From contig NZ_AP025170.1 in the NCBI RefSeq assembly GCF_003402535.2, positions 2,108,001 through 2,172,000 on the forward strand: DNA of 64,000 nt. The letters are read 5' to 3'. This document shows, one piece after another, positions 20,537 to 28,524 of this stretch; position 1 is the first letter of the stretch, and each line of letters begins with the position of its first letter. This DNA is from Cupriavidus sp. P-10 (GTDB lineage: Bacteria > Pseudomonadota > Gammaproteobacteria > Burkholderiales > Burkholderiaceae). The notes beneath the pieces were generated by a model. It had not been told where the DNA came from. It saw only the letters and a list, made by a program, of their open reading frames with translations, and made no database searches. Position numbers and translations under genes: made by a program.

Positions 20537-21334
20537 CTACTCTCGCGTTTGCCCGGCAAGAAAGCGGCGCATGCCGTCGGCGGTCTCCGCGCTGGCAATC
20601 TGCGCGACGAAGGCGGCGCGCTCGCGCTCCAGGCCCCCTGCCAGCGCTTCGGCGTCCCAGCGCAGCAGCGCGCGGGTACGCGCCACGCTGCCGGGAACCT
20701 TGTCCGCCACGCCGCGCGCCAGCGCGATCGCCTCGGCCTCTGCCGCACCGGGTGCCGACAGCGCGAAGGCCAGCCCGTGCGCGACGGCATCCGGCGCCGC
20801 GACGACCGTGTTGTTCAATTGCCAGCCACGCGCCCGTGCCGGACCGGCCAGCTGCGGCAGCATCGCCGTCCAGCCGCCATCCGGGCTGAAGCCCACCACC
20901 GTGTAGAACGGGGCGATGCGCGCATCCTGCGCCAGTACGGCCATGTCGCACGCCAGCACCAGCCCGAGCGAACCGCCGGTCAGCCAGCCCTCGACGGCCG
21001 CCACTACCGGGCAGCGCAGCGCCGCGAGACGCAGGATCGAACGGTTCAGCAGCGCGAGCAGCTCGCTGGCGTAAGCGGCAATGCCATCGCCTTGCGCCGC
21101 GAAGGCCGCCACGTCGCCACCGGTCGAGAAATTGCGCCCGGCATGCGTCAGCACCACGGCGCGGACCGACGTGTCGGCCTCGATCTCGTCCAGCGCGCCC
21201 AGCAGGGCTTCCAGCAGGGCCGGCACGAGACTGTTATGCCGCTGTGGCCGGTTCAGGCGCAGCAGCGCCACGCCGTCCCTGCGTTCGAGCAAGACCAGCG
21301 GATTTTCGGCCATGGTCATCGCAGCCATGATCAT
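20537..21334 (-). CDS. Enoyl-CoA hydratase/isomerase family protein
   Basis: This 265-residue crotonase-fold protein shows the CoA-binding LNRPQRHNSLVPALLEAL near 28-45, the oxyanion-hole NFSTGGDVAAF near 66-76 and VEGWLTGGSLGLVLACDMAV near 114-133. The catalytic glutamates of classical enoyl-CoA hydratase (E144/E164) are not obvious: the second position falls in APFYTVVGFSPDGG, where E is replaced. It may therefore be an isomerase, a hydrolase or another crotonase activity rather than a beta-oxidation hydratase. Its ATG (21334) overlaps the TetR stop as ATGA; three further in-frame ATGs follow within eight codons. It belongs to the TetR-importer locus. Confidence 0.8.
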   Translation of the reverse strand: MIMAAMTMAENPLVLLERRDGVALLRLNRPQRHNSLVPALLEALLGALDEIEADTSVRAVVLTHAGRNFSTGGDVAAFAAQGDGIAAYASELLALLNRSILRLAALRCPVVAAVEGWLTGGSLGLVLACDMAVLAQDARIAPFYTVVGFSPDGGWTAMLPQLAGPARARGWQLNNTVVAAPDAVAHGLAFALSAPGAAEAEAIALARGVADKVPGSVARTRALLRWDAEALAGGLERERAAFVAQIASAETADGMRRFLAGQTRE

Positions 21335-21984
21335 CGCGGCTGCAGGCCGTGGGCGATCAGGTCGAAGGCGGTATCGACCACCTTCTCCATGGAGGCCGGA
21401 CGCTTCCAGCGCGCATAGCGCATGCCGAGGAAGTTGCTGATGCCGATCAGGCACCAGGCGCGCACCTCGGCATCGCCGGGGACGATCTCGCCCTGCTCTT
21501 CGGCGCGCTCCAGCCGCCGGCTGTAGAGCTCGGCAAAGACCTGGAAATAGCTGCTGTAGATGGTCTCGTCCACCGAATATGAGTCCAGCACGATGCGGTA
21601 CAGGTTCTTGTGGCGCGAAACGAATGAGAGAAAGGCCTTCAGGCCCAGCCGCTCGGCCTCCATCTGGCTGGCGGCATTGGCCACGTGCTTGCGCAGGTGG
21701 GCGCGCACCAGTTCCAGCATATGGCTGACCAGCGCGCGGAAAATGTCTTCCTTGTCCTTGAAGTACAGGTAGAAGGTGCCCATGGCGACCTTGGCTTCCT
21801 GCGTGATCTCGGAGATCGAAGCGGCGTAGTAGCCCTTCTCGCCGAACACTTTCTCCGCGGCGCGCAGCAGTGCCGCGCGGGTCTTCTGCCCCCGCGCGGT
21901 CTTGGGCGGGCACATGCCGCCGGCGTGGGCCATGTCGTGTGTTTCGCGGGCTTCGCCGACTTCGCCAGTCTCGGTCTGGGACAT
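21331..21984 (-). CDS. TetR-family transcriptional regulator
   Basis: This 217-residue regulator has an N-terminal helix-turn-helix at about residues 33-80 (AALLRAAEKVFGEKGYY, ISEITQEAKVAMGTFYLYF) and a C-terminal ligand/dimer domain. The ATG at 21984 is preceded by GGAGACAAG; an in-frame start at 22095 would add 37 residues overlapping the operator region and is less likely. It heads the minus-strand locus and is divergent to an alpha/beta hydrolase. By analogy with FadR/PaaR-type TetR proteins it probably represses the downstream genes until an acyl-CoA ligand appears; this is inference. Confidence 0.88.
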   Translation of the reverse strand: MSQTETGEVGEARETHDMAHAGGMCPPKTARGQKTRAALLRAAEKVFGEKGYYAASISEITQEAKVAMGTFYLYFKDKEDIFRALVSHMLELVRAHLRKHVANAASQMEAERLGLKAFLSFVSRHKNLYRIVLDSYSVDETIYSSYFQVFAELYSRRLERAEEQGEIVPGDAEVRAWCLIGISNFLGMRYARWKRPASMEKVVDTAFDLIAHGLQPR

Positions 21985-22082
21985 CTTGTCTCCGGTGGCG
22001 CTGAGCGCCTTGTCATTGGAATGCCAGCCGCTTCGGGTCACGCCGCAGGCACCTCCTCGCGCCTGCCGCCACCCCGGAAACC

Positions 22083-22106
22083 GATATGCAGGCAAAACCT
22101 GATATC
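22083..22106. promoter_or_regulatory. Candidate TetR operator (imperfect palindrome)
   Basis: GATATGCAGG (22083-22092) and CCTGATATC (22098-22106) form an inverted repeat with one bulged base and spacer CAAAA. It sits in the divergent region between the TetR gene and the alpha/beta hydrolase, where a self-regulating TetR site is expected. A TATAAA box for the plus strand follows at 22124-22129. Confidence 0.45.
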
Positions 22107-22138
22107 TGATTCATGTTTCATCGTATAAATTGACCGGC

Positions 22139-23077
22139 ATGGATGTCAATAGAGGGGCACCCTGCCCTCCGTTGCATCGCTTCCCACCCTCTGCCTGGAG
22201 AGACACGCCGTTGGACGCTCCCGATTCGGCTTGTGTCAGTGCCGCCGCCCCGCCCTTTGCCACCCATCCGGCGCATGGCCCCTTGCCGGGCTGGCGCGAA
22301 GCCGGCGAAGGCCGGCCGCTGCTGCTACTGCACGGCTGGTCCGTCAACGGCGAAGCCTTCGACGGCCAGCGCGCGCTGGTGCAGGCGGGGTTCCGGGTGA
22401 TTGCGCCCGACCATGCCGGCCACGGACTGTCGAGGCACGGCACCGGCACCACTATCGCAGCGCTCGCCCGCGATGCCGCGGCACTGGTCGGCCACCTTGG
22501 ACTGGCCGATGTGGTCGTGGTGGGCTGGTCGATGGGCGCGATGGTGGCATGGACGCTGCTGCGTGACCATCCGGGTTGTCCACTGGCGGCGGTCGGCAGC
22601 ATCGACATGACGCCACGGCTGGTCACCGACCGGCAATGGCCGCACGGCCTGCATGGCCATTACGACATGGACCTTGCGAGGCAGATGGCGGCACGCATCC
22701 GTGCCGACTGGCCGCGGCTGGCGCCATCGGTGGCATTGGGATTGTGGGCGGCAGGACGGCGCCCGGACGGCGCGGCGATGCGGCGCATTGCACGGATGGC
22801 AGAGAGCTGCGAGGCCGCCACGCTGGCATCGCTATGGGAAGACATGGCAAGGCAGGATTTCCGCGACACGTTGCGCGCCGCGCGCCTGCCGCTGTTCCAC
22901 CTGTATGGCGAGGCCAGCCGGCTATATGCGCCGGCGGTAGGCATCGCCACCCGCGCCTTGCAGCCCGGCGCGGGCCTGAGCGTGGTCGCCGACGCCGGCC
23001 ACAGTCCGCACATGGAGCAGCCGCAGGCATTCAATGCCGCGCTGCGCGCGCTTGTGGATCAGGCCAGCACGCGGTAA
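22139..23077 (+). CDS. Alpha/beta hydrolase
   Basis: This is an alpha/beta-hydrolase-fold protein of up to 312 residues. It has [14 protein letters not shown] (oxyanion region), the nucleophile elbow [19 protein letters not shown], and a terminal histidine in [11 protein letters not shown]. It resembles small esterases of the BioH/RutD kind; the substrate is unknown. The coordinates use the first ATG (22139), which has no visible ribosome-binding site. An in-frame TTG at 22211 has GGAG ten bases upstream and lies at a better distance from the TATAAA box at 22124, so the true protein may be 24 residues shorter. It is divergent from the TetR gene and overlaps the end of crcB by 19 bp tail-to-tail. 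Confidence 0.8.
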   Translation: MDVNRGAPCPPLHRFPPSAWRDTPLDAPDSACVSAAAPPFATHPAHGPLPGWREAGEGRPLLLLHGWSVNGEAFDGQRALVQAGFRVIAPDHAGHGLSRHGTGTTIAALARDAAALVGHLGLADVVVVGWSMGAMVAWTLLRDHPGCPLAAVGSIDMTPRLVTDRQWPHGLHGHYDMDLARQMAARIRADWPRLAPSVALGLWAAGRRPDGAAMRRIARMAESCEAATLASLWEDMARQDFRDTLRAARLPLFHLYGEASRLYAPAVGIATRALQPGAGLSVVADAGHSPHMEQPQAFNAALRALVDQASTR

Positions 23078-23439
23078 GTCCAGAGCCCCAGCGCGGTCAG
23101 CAGCAGCGAGCCGCCCAGGTGCAGCAGCAGGTGCATCGCTGCCCAGCCGTAATCGCCGGCAAGCAGGTTGGCGATCACCTCGCTGGAAAAGGTCGAGAAC
23201 GTGGTCAGGCCGCCGAGGAAACCGGTGATTGCCAGCAGGCGCCATTCCGGCGGCAGGCCGGCGTGGGTATCGAAAAAGCCGACGGCCAGCCCGATCAGGT
23301 AGCCGCCCAGCAGGTTGGCAGCCAGCGTGCCGTACGGCAGCGCGGGGTTGAGCGCATTCCACAGCACCGAGAAGCCCCAGCGCAGCCATGCCCCCGCCGC
23401 GGCGCCGACGCCGACGGCAACAAACCCCATCGGACCCAT
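23059..23439 (-). CDS. crcB: Fluoride channel CrcB (Fluc)
   Basis: This 126-residue four-helix membrane protein exports fluoride as a dual-topology dimer. The family signatures are [10 protein letters not shown] near residues 10-19, [14 protein letters not shown] near 37-50 and [15 protein letters not shown] near 71-85, which lines the pore with the phenylalanine box. ATG 23439 overlaps the moaE stop (TGATG), so it is translationally coupled to the molybdopterin genes although functionally unrelated. No fluoride riboswitch was recognised upstream, as expected for an internal operon gene. An upstream in-frame start would add 18 residues inside moaE and is rejected. Confidence 0.93.
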   Translation of the reverse strand: MGPMGFVAVGVGAAAGAWLRWGFSVLWNALNPALPYGTLAANLLGGYLIGLAVGFFDTHAGLPPEWRLLAITGFLGGLTTFSTFSSEVIANLLAGDYGWAAMHLLLHLGGSLLLTALGLWTYRVLA

Positions 23440-23933
23440 CAGGGCTTGTCCTCGCTGACCTCGCCGCTGGCGTTGATCGACGCAATGCCCCAACGCTTCA
23501 GCGCGTCTTCATCGGTCACGCGCGCATCGACCCAGCGCGCGCCTTCCGGCGTTTCTTCCTTCTTCCAGAACGGCGCTTCGGACTTGAGGTAGTCCATGAT
23601 GAATTCGCAAGCCGCGAACGCATTGCCGCGATGTTTCGAGGCAACCGCCACCAGCACGATCTGATCAAGCGGCAGCATCGGGCCGACGCGGTGGATGATG
23701 GTGACGCCCAGCAGTTCCCAGCGCGCGCACGCCGCCGCTTCGATCTGCGCCAGCGCCTTCTCGGTCATGCCCGGGTAGTGCTCCAGCTCCATCGCGCTGA
23801 CGGCGCTGCCCTCGCTGACATCGCGCACGGTGCCGATAAAGCTGGCCACCGCGCCGACCTGCGGGTTGTCCGCGCGCAGTGCCGCCACCTCGGCGCCCAG
23901 GTCGAAATCCTCGCGCTGAACCCTGACGCTCAT
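23439..23933 (-). CDS. moaE: Molybdopterin synthase catalytic subunit MoaE
   Basis: MoaE forms a heterotetramer with MoaD and inserts two sulfurs into precursor Z (cPMP) to give molybdopterin. The 164-residue protein contains [13 protein letters not shown] near 28-40, [12 protein letters not shown] near 50-61, HRVGPMLP near 83-90 and the active-site lysine region [12 protein letters not shown] near 121-132. The start ATG 23933 is one base after the moaD stop (23935-23937). It is followed by crcB with a one-base overlap. The family and motifs leave little doubt. Confidence 0.95.
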   Translation of the reverse strand: MSVRVQREDFDLGAEVAALRADNPQVGAVASFIGTVRDVSEGSAVSAMELEHYPGMTEKALAQIEAAACARWELLGVTIIHRVGPMLPLDQIVLVAVASKHRGNAFAACEFIMDYLKSEAPFWKKEETPEGARWVDARVTDEDALKRWGIASINASGEVSEDKP

Positions 23934-23934
23934 C

Positions 23935-24192
23935 TCAGCCTCCGGTAACGGGCGGGAAGAAGGCAACCTCACAGCCATCGGTGATCGCCGTATCAGGGCG
24001 CGCCACCGCGTGGTCGACGGCCATGCGCAGCGCGCGGCCTTCGGCCAGGGTCTCGGCCCAGGCCCCACCGCGCTGGCGCAGCCACTGGCGCAGTTCGCCC
24101 ACGGTGCGCACCTCGGCCGGCACCTCGGCGCGCTCCTCGGCCACGCCGAGTTGTTCGCGCACGCTGGCGAAGAATCGTAGTTCGATGGTCAT
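23935..24192 (-). CDS. moaD: Molybdopterin synthase sulfur carrier MoaD
   Basis: MoaD is an 85-residue ubiquitin-fold protein ending in the required Gly-Gly (PPVTGG), which is adenylated by MoeB and converted to a thiocarboxylate before donating sulfur in molybdopterin synthase. The N-terminal strand IELRFFASVREQLG is typical. The ribosome-binding site AAGAGG lies about seven bases before ATG 24192. A 9-bp tandem repeat sits just upstream, between moeA and this gene. Confidence 0.94.
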   Translation of the reverse strand: MTIELRFFASVREQLGVAEERAEVPAEVRTVGELRQWLRQRGGAWAETLAEGRALRMAVDHAVARPDTAITDGCEVAFFPPVTGG

Positions 24193-24206
24193 GACTGCCT
24201 CTTTGT

Positions 24207-24230
24207 ACTGACTTTACTGACTTTACTGAC
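24207..24230. repeat. 9-bp tandem repeat between moeA and moaD
   Basis: ACTGACTTT is repeated 2.7 times (24207-24215, 24216-24224, partial to 24230) in the 55 bp spacer directly upstream of the moaD ribosome-binding site. Confidence 0.9.
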
Positions 24231-24247
24231 GGGGTATTGCGGGCCGG

Positions 24248-25489
24248 CTACACGAGCAGGCCGTCAAACGGGATGAATTGCACGGTATCGCCGCGCGCGA
24301 TGGCCTGGTTGGGCGGGTTGTCGATCAGCCCGTCGCCCCATACCGTGGAAGTGAGCACGCCGGAACTCTGGTTGGGGAACAGGTCCAGCCCGCCCTCGGC
24401 GTTGATGCGCGCACGCAGGAACTCATTGCGGCGGTCACCCTTGTTCAGCTCAAAATCGGCGCGCAGCGGCAGCCGGCGCGGCGCCACGTCGGTCACGCCC
24501 TGCTGGCGCAGGATGAACGGTCGTACGAACAGCAGGAAGGTGACGAAGCTCGACACCGGGTTGCCCGGCAAACCCAGGAAGAACGCCGGCTCGGCGCTCG
24601 CGCTGGTGACCTGGCCGAAGGCCAGCGGCTTGCCCGGCTTGATCGCGATCTGCCACATGTCGAGCCGGCCTTCGGCCTCGACCGCGGGCTTGATATGGTC
24701 TTCCTCGCCGACCGACACGCCGCCCGAAGTAATGATCAGGTCGTGGCCCTGAGCCGCGCGGCGCAGCGTTTCGCGCGTCGCCGCCAGCGTATCGGGCACG
24801 ATGCCGAAGTCGCTGACCTCGCAGCCCAGGTTTTCCAGCAGGCCGCGCAGCGTGAAGCGATTGGAGTTGTAGATTGCACCCGGCTTGAGCGGCTCGCCCG
24901 GCATCGCCAGTTCGTCGCCGGTGAAAAACACCGCGACGCGCACACGTCGCACCACGTCGAGCTTTGCCTGGCCGACCGACGCGGCGAGCCCCAGCGCCTG
25001 CGGCGTCAGCCGCGTGCCGGCCGGCAAGATCACGCTGCCGGCCTCGATATCCTCACCTGCACGCCGGATCCATTCACCGGATTGCGGCACGTGGTTGACG
25101 ATCACATCCTCGCCTTCAGCCGTGCATTGCTCCTGCATCACGACGGCGTCGGCACCCGGCGGAATCAGGCCGCCGGTAAAGATGCGCGCGGCGGTGCCGG
25201 GCTGCAGTTCGGTGCCGACGTGCCCCGCCGGAATACGCTGCGACACGCGCAGCCGCGCGCCCGCTGCCGGGACGTCGGCGGCACGCATGGCGTAGCCATC
25301 CATCGAGGTGTTGTCCGCCGGCGGCACGCGCAGCGTGCTGGTCACGGGCGCGGCCAGCACGCGGCCGTTGGCGTCTAGCGTGTCGAGCTGCTCCACCTGC
25401 GCCAGCGGGCGCGCGGCGGACAGCAGCGCGTCGAGCGCCTGGGCCATGGTCAGCATCGGAGGACGGGAAGGTGCTGCGGCTTGGGTCAT
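24248..25489 (-). CDS. moeA: Molybdopterin molybdotransferase MoeA
   Basis: MoeA inserts molybdate into adenylylated molybdopterin to complete the molybdenum cofactor. The 413-residue protein shows the MoeA domain-III motifs TGDEL, YNSNRFTL, TSGGVSVGEEDHIKPA and LPGNPVSSFVTF, and an N-terminal domain with PADNTSMDGYA and RIFTGGLIPPGADAVVMQE. ATG 25489 was chosen because an in-frame stretch upstream to 25633 lacks family similarity. It is first in the order moeA-moaD-moaE-crcB. Confidence 0.95.
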   Translation of the reverse strand: MTQAAAPSRPPMLTMAQALDALLSAARPLAQVEQLDTLDANGRVLAAPVTSTLRVPPADNTSMDGYAMRAADVPAAGARLRVSQRIPAGHVGTELQPGTAARIFTGGLIPPGADAVVMQEQCTAEGEDVIVNHVPQSGEWIRRAGEDIEAGSVILPAGTRLTPQALGLAASVGQAKLDVVRRVRVAVFFTGDELAMPGEPLKPGAIYNSNRFTLRGLLENLGCEVSDFGIVPDTLAATRETLRRAAQGHDLIITSGGVSVGEEDHIKPAVEAEGRLDMWQIAIKPGKPLAFGQVTSASAEPAFFLGLPGNPVSSFVTFLLFVRPFILRQQGVTDVAPRRLPLRADFELNKGDRRNEFLRARINAEGGLDLFPNQSSGVLTSTVWGDGLIDNPPNQAIARGDTVQFIPFDGLLV

Positions 25490-25675
25490 GGTGCGATGTG
25501 CAGGAAGGGTTGGCCCATGCGGGTTGACCAAAAAGAAACGGCCCGCGCATTGCCATCCGCCTATGATGGGGAAAGCAATCCGGGGGCCGAGGATCGGGCC
25601 CGCAGCCTGATTGTAGCGAGTTGGCGCGGACACGGCACGCGGCGGTGCCGCAGCGTGCCCATGGCGCCAGCGTGC

Positions 25676-27121
25676 TTACAGGCCGGTGTGGCCGGCGATA
25701 TAGGCCTTCACCTTGGCCGCGTCGGCCGGCATCACTTCAAAGCGCTGCGGCAGGCTCTCGATGCCTTCGAACTTGGCCGGACGCTCCGGCTCATGCCCAA
25801 GCGCCTCGCGGATGGTGTCGGCGAACTTGGCCGGCAGCGCGGTTTCCAGCACCACCATCGGCACGCCGGCGCTGAGATGCTCGCGCGCCACCTTGACGCC
25901 ATCGGCGGTGTGGGTATCGATGGTGATGCCATAGCGCGACGACAGGTCGCGGATGGTCGCCACCCGGTCCTCGTGCGTGCTGCGCCCCGAGACAAAGCCG
26001 AACTCGCGGATGCGGTCGAATTCCGGCGTGCCCGACAGGTCGAAGCCGCCCTGCTCTTCCACGTCGCGGAACAGCGCCGCCAGCTTGCCGGCGTCCTGGC
26101 CCAGCAGGTCAAACACAAAGCGCTCGAAGTTCGAGGCCTTGGAGATGTCCATGCTCGGGCTGGAGGTGTGGTACGTCTCGGCCGACTTGCGCACACGGTA
26201 AGCGCCAGTGCGGAAGAACTCGTCGAGCACGTCGTTCTCGTTGGTGGCAACCACCAGCTTGTCGATCGGCAGGCCCATCATGCGCGCGATATGGCCGGCG
26301 CAGACGTTGCCGAAGTTGCCCGACGGAACGCAGAACGAGACCTTCTGGCCCGGGCCATCGGTGGCGAGCAGCCAGCCCTTGAAGTAGTACACCACCTGGG
26401 CCACCACGCGCGCCCAGTTGATCGAGTTGACCGTGCCGATCTTCTGGCGGGCCTTGAAATCGTGGTCGTTGGAGACGGCCTTGACAATGTCCTGGGCGTC
26501 GTCGAACACGCCTTCGATGGCAAGGTTGAAGATGTTCGGATCCTGCAGGCTGAACATCTGCGCGGTCTGGAACGCGCTCATCTTGCGGTGCGGGCTCAGC
26601 ATGAATACGCGGATGCCGCGCTTGCCGCGCATCGCGTACTCGGCGGCGCTGCCGGTGTCGCCGGAGGTGGCGCCCAGGATGTTCAACTCCTGGCCGGCAC
26701 GGGCGAGCGCGTACTCGAACAGGTTGCCGAGCAACTGCATCGCCATGTCCTTGAAGGCCAGCGTCGGGCCGTTGGACAGGCCCAGCAGTTGCAGCCTGGT
26801 GCCGCCTTCCTCGCCCAGCGTGCGCAGCGGCGTGATGTCGGCGGTGTTATCGCCTTCGCGCGCATTGCAGTACACCTCGGCGGTATAGGTCTTGCGCGTC
26901 AGCGCGCGCAGATCCTCGGCGGGAATATCATCGCAGAACTTGCGCAGGATCTCGTAGGCCAGGTCGGCGTACGGCAGCTTGCGCCAGGCCTCCAGCTCGT
27001 CGGCCGTGACTTGCGGATACTGCTTCGGCAGATACAGGCCGCCATCCGGGGCCAGACCGCCGAGCAGGATCTCGGAGAACGATTGCGGCATGTCATGGCC
27101 GCGGGTCGACTGGTATTTCAT
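25676..27121 (-). CDS. thrC: Threonine synthase
   Basis: This PLP enzyme converts O-phosphohomoserine to threonine. The 481-residue protein is of the longer threonine synthase type (about 480 residues) and starts MKYQSTRG, with the PLP lysine in PTLAFKDMAMQLLGNL around residue 124, the SGDTGSAAEYAM loop near 155-166 and the phosphate-binding SGNFGNVCAG near 265-274. It follows hom after a 43 bp spacer made entirely of 11-bp tandem repeats, and no purine-rich ribosome-binding site is visible before its ATG. Translation may therefore depend on reinitiation after hom. Confidence 0.95.
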   Translation of the reverse strand: MKYQSTRGHDMPQSFSEILLGGLAPDGGLYLPKQYPQVTADELEAWRKLPYADLAYEILRKFCDDIPAEDLRALTRKTYTAEVYCNAREGDNTADITPLRTLGEEGGTRLQLLGLSNGPTLAFKDMAMQLLGNLFEYALARAGQELNILGATSGDTGSAAEYAMRGKRGIRVFMLSPHRKMSAFQTAQMFSLQDPNIFNLAIEGVFDDAQDIVKAVSNDHDFKARQKIGTVNSINWARVVAQVVYYFKGWLLATDGPGQKVSFCVPSGNFGNVCAGHIARMMGLPIDKLVVATNENDVLDEFFRTGAYRVRKSAETYHTSSPSMDISKASNFERFVFDLLGQDAGKLAALFRDVEEQGGFDLSGTPEFDRIREFGFVSGRSTHEDRVATIRDLSSRYGITIDTHTADGVKVAREHLSAGVPMVVLETALPAKFADTIREALGHEPERPAKFEGIESLPQRFEVMPADAAKVKAYIAGHTGL

Positions 27122-27165
27122 GTGGCTCTGCTGTGGCTATGCTGTGGCTATGCTGTGGCTGCGCT
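27122..27165. repeat. Four 11-bp tandem repeats filling the hom-thrC spacer
   Basis: Four consecutive 11-mers (27122-27132, 27133-27143, 27144-27154, 27155-27165), on the coding strand AGCATAGCCAC with two perfect and two slightly diverged copies, occupy the whole gap between the hom stop and the thrC start. Confidence 0.95.
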
Positions 27166-28475
27166 TAATTCAGTTCTTCCATGCGCAGGCGCGTCACGGC
27201 GGACAGTACGGTCGGCAGCGCCTCGATCTTGGCGATGGCGGCGTTGACGTGCTTCTCGCGCGTGATGTGCGTCAGGATGATGATGTCGGTCTGCGGCTCG
27301 CCTTCGCGCGATTCCTTTTGCAGCATGGCGTCGATCGAGATGCCGCCCTCGGCCAGGATGCGGGTGATCTCGGCCAGCACACCGGTCTCGTCGGCCACGC
27401 GCATGCGCAGGTAGTACGAACTGTTGATCTCTTCGATCGGCAGCACCGGCACGCTCGACAGCTCGTCCGGCTGGAACGCCAGGTGCGGCACGCGGTGGTT
27501 CGGGTCGGCGGTGTGCAGGCGGGTCACGTCGACCAGGTCGGCGATCACGGCCGAAGCGGTCGGCTCGGCGCCGGCGCCCTTGCCGTAGTACAGCGTCGCG
27601 CCCACGGCGTCGCCCTGCACCAGCACGGCGTTCATTGCGCCTTCAACGTTGGCGATCAGGCGGGCGGAGGGTACCAGGGTCGGATGCACGCGCAGCTCCA
27701 CGCCGTCGTCGCGGCGGCGGGTGATGCCGAGCAGCTTGATGCGGTAGCCCAGTTCCTCGGCGTACTTGATGTCGGTGGCGGACAGCCTGGTGATGCCTTC
27801 CACGTGCGCGCGGTCGAACTGCACCGGCATGCCGAACGCGATCGCGCTCATCAGCGTGACCTTGTGCGCGGCATCGACGCCCTCGATGTCAAACGTGGGA
27901 TCGGCCTCGGCGTAGCCCAGTTGCTGCGCTTCCTTCAGGACCACGTCGAAATCCAGGCCCTTGTCACGCATCTCCGACAGGATGAAGTTGGTGGTGCCGT
28001 TGATGATGCCGGCGATCCACTGGATGCGGTTGGCGGTCAGGCCTTCGCGCAGCGCCTTGATGATGGGGATGCCGCCGGCGACCGCGGCTTCGAAGGCCAC
28101 GATCACGCCCTTCTTGCGCGCGGCTTCGAAGATCTCGTTGCCATGCACGGCCAGCAGCGCCTTGTTGGCGGTGACCACGTGCTTGCCGTTCTCGATCGCC
28201 TTGAGCACCAGTTCGCGGGCCACGCCGTAGCCGCCGATCAGCTCGATGACGATGTCGATGTCGGGGCGCGTCACCACCTGGTGCGCATCGCTGACGATCT
28301 CCACTTCCCCGTTGGTCAGTTCGCGCGCGCGTTCGGTGTTGAGATCGGCCACCACGGCAATCTCGATGCCGCGGCCGGCGCGGCGACGAATTTCTTCCTG
28401 ATTGCGCTTGAGCACGTTGAACGTGCCGCTACCGACGGTACCGATGCCGAGCAGGCCAACTTTGATGGGGTTCAT
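27165..28475 (-). CDS. hom: Homoserine dehydrogenase
   Basis: This 436-residue NAD(P)-dependent enzyme reduces aspartate semialdehyde to homoserine, the branch point to threonine and methionine. It has the Rossmann loop GLLGIGTVGSG near 7-17, the catalytic segment TANKALLAVHG near 98-108, the GIINGTTNFILSEM motif near 164-177 and a C-terminal ACT domain (LRMRVADETGVLAEITRIL, from about residue 350) for feedback inhibition by threonine. ATG 28475 is chosen; a TTG two codons upstream is in frame but less likely. It precedes thrC. Confidence 0.96.
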   Translation of the reverse strand: MNPIKVGLLGIGTVGSGTFNVLKRNQEEIRRRAGRGIEIAVVADLNTERARELTNGEVEIVSDAHQVVTRPDIDIVIELIGGYGVARELVLKAIENGKHVVTANKALLAVHGNEIFEAARKKGVIVAFEAAVAGGIPIIKALREGLTANRIQWIAGIINGTTNFILSEMRDKGLDFDVVLKEAQQLGYAEADPTFDIEGVDAAHKVTLMSAIAFGMPVQFDRAHVEGITRLSATDIKYAEELGYRIKLLGITRRRDDGVELRVHPTLVPSARLIANVEGAMNAVLVQGDAVGATLYYGKGAGAEPTASAVIADLVDVTRLHTADPNHRVPHLAFQPDELSSVPVLPIEEINSSYYLRMRVADETGVLAEITRILAEGGISIDAMLQKESREGEPQTDIIILTHITREKHVNAAIAKIEALPTVLSAVTRLRMEELN

Positions 28476-28524
28476 GGACAATCTTCTGAGTTGCTAAGGA
28501 TGGGTTGCGGCGCGGCCCGCGAAA

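Noticed and set aside
20457..20951. Extended N-terminus of the Liv-type receptor
   Set aside because: The in-frame extension is antisense to the crotonase gene and lies before a clear signal peptide starting at 20456.
23440..23560. Fluoride riboswitch upstream of crcB
   Set aside because: crcB starts inside the moaE stop codon, so there is no untranslated leader; the sequence there is coding.
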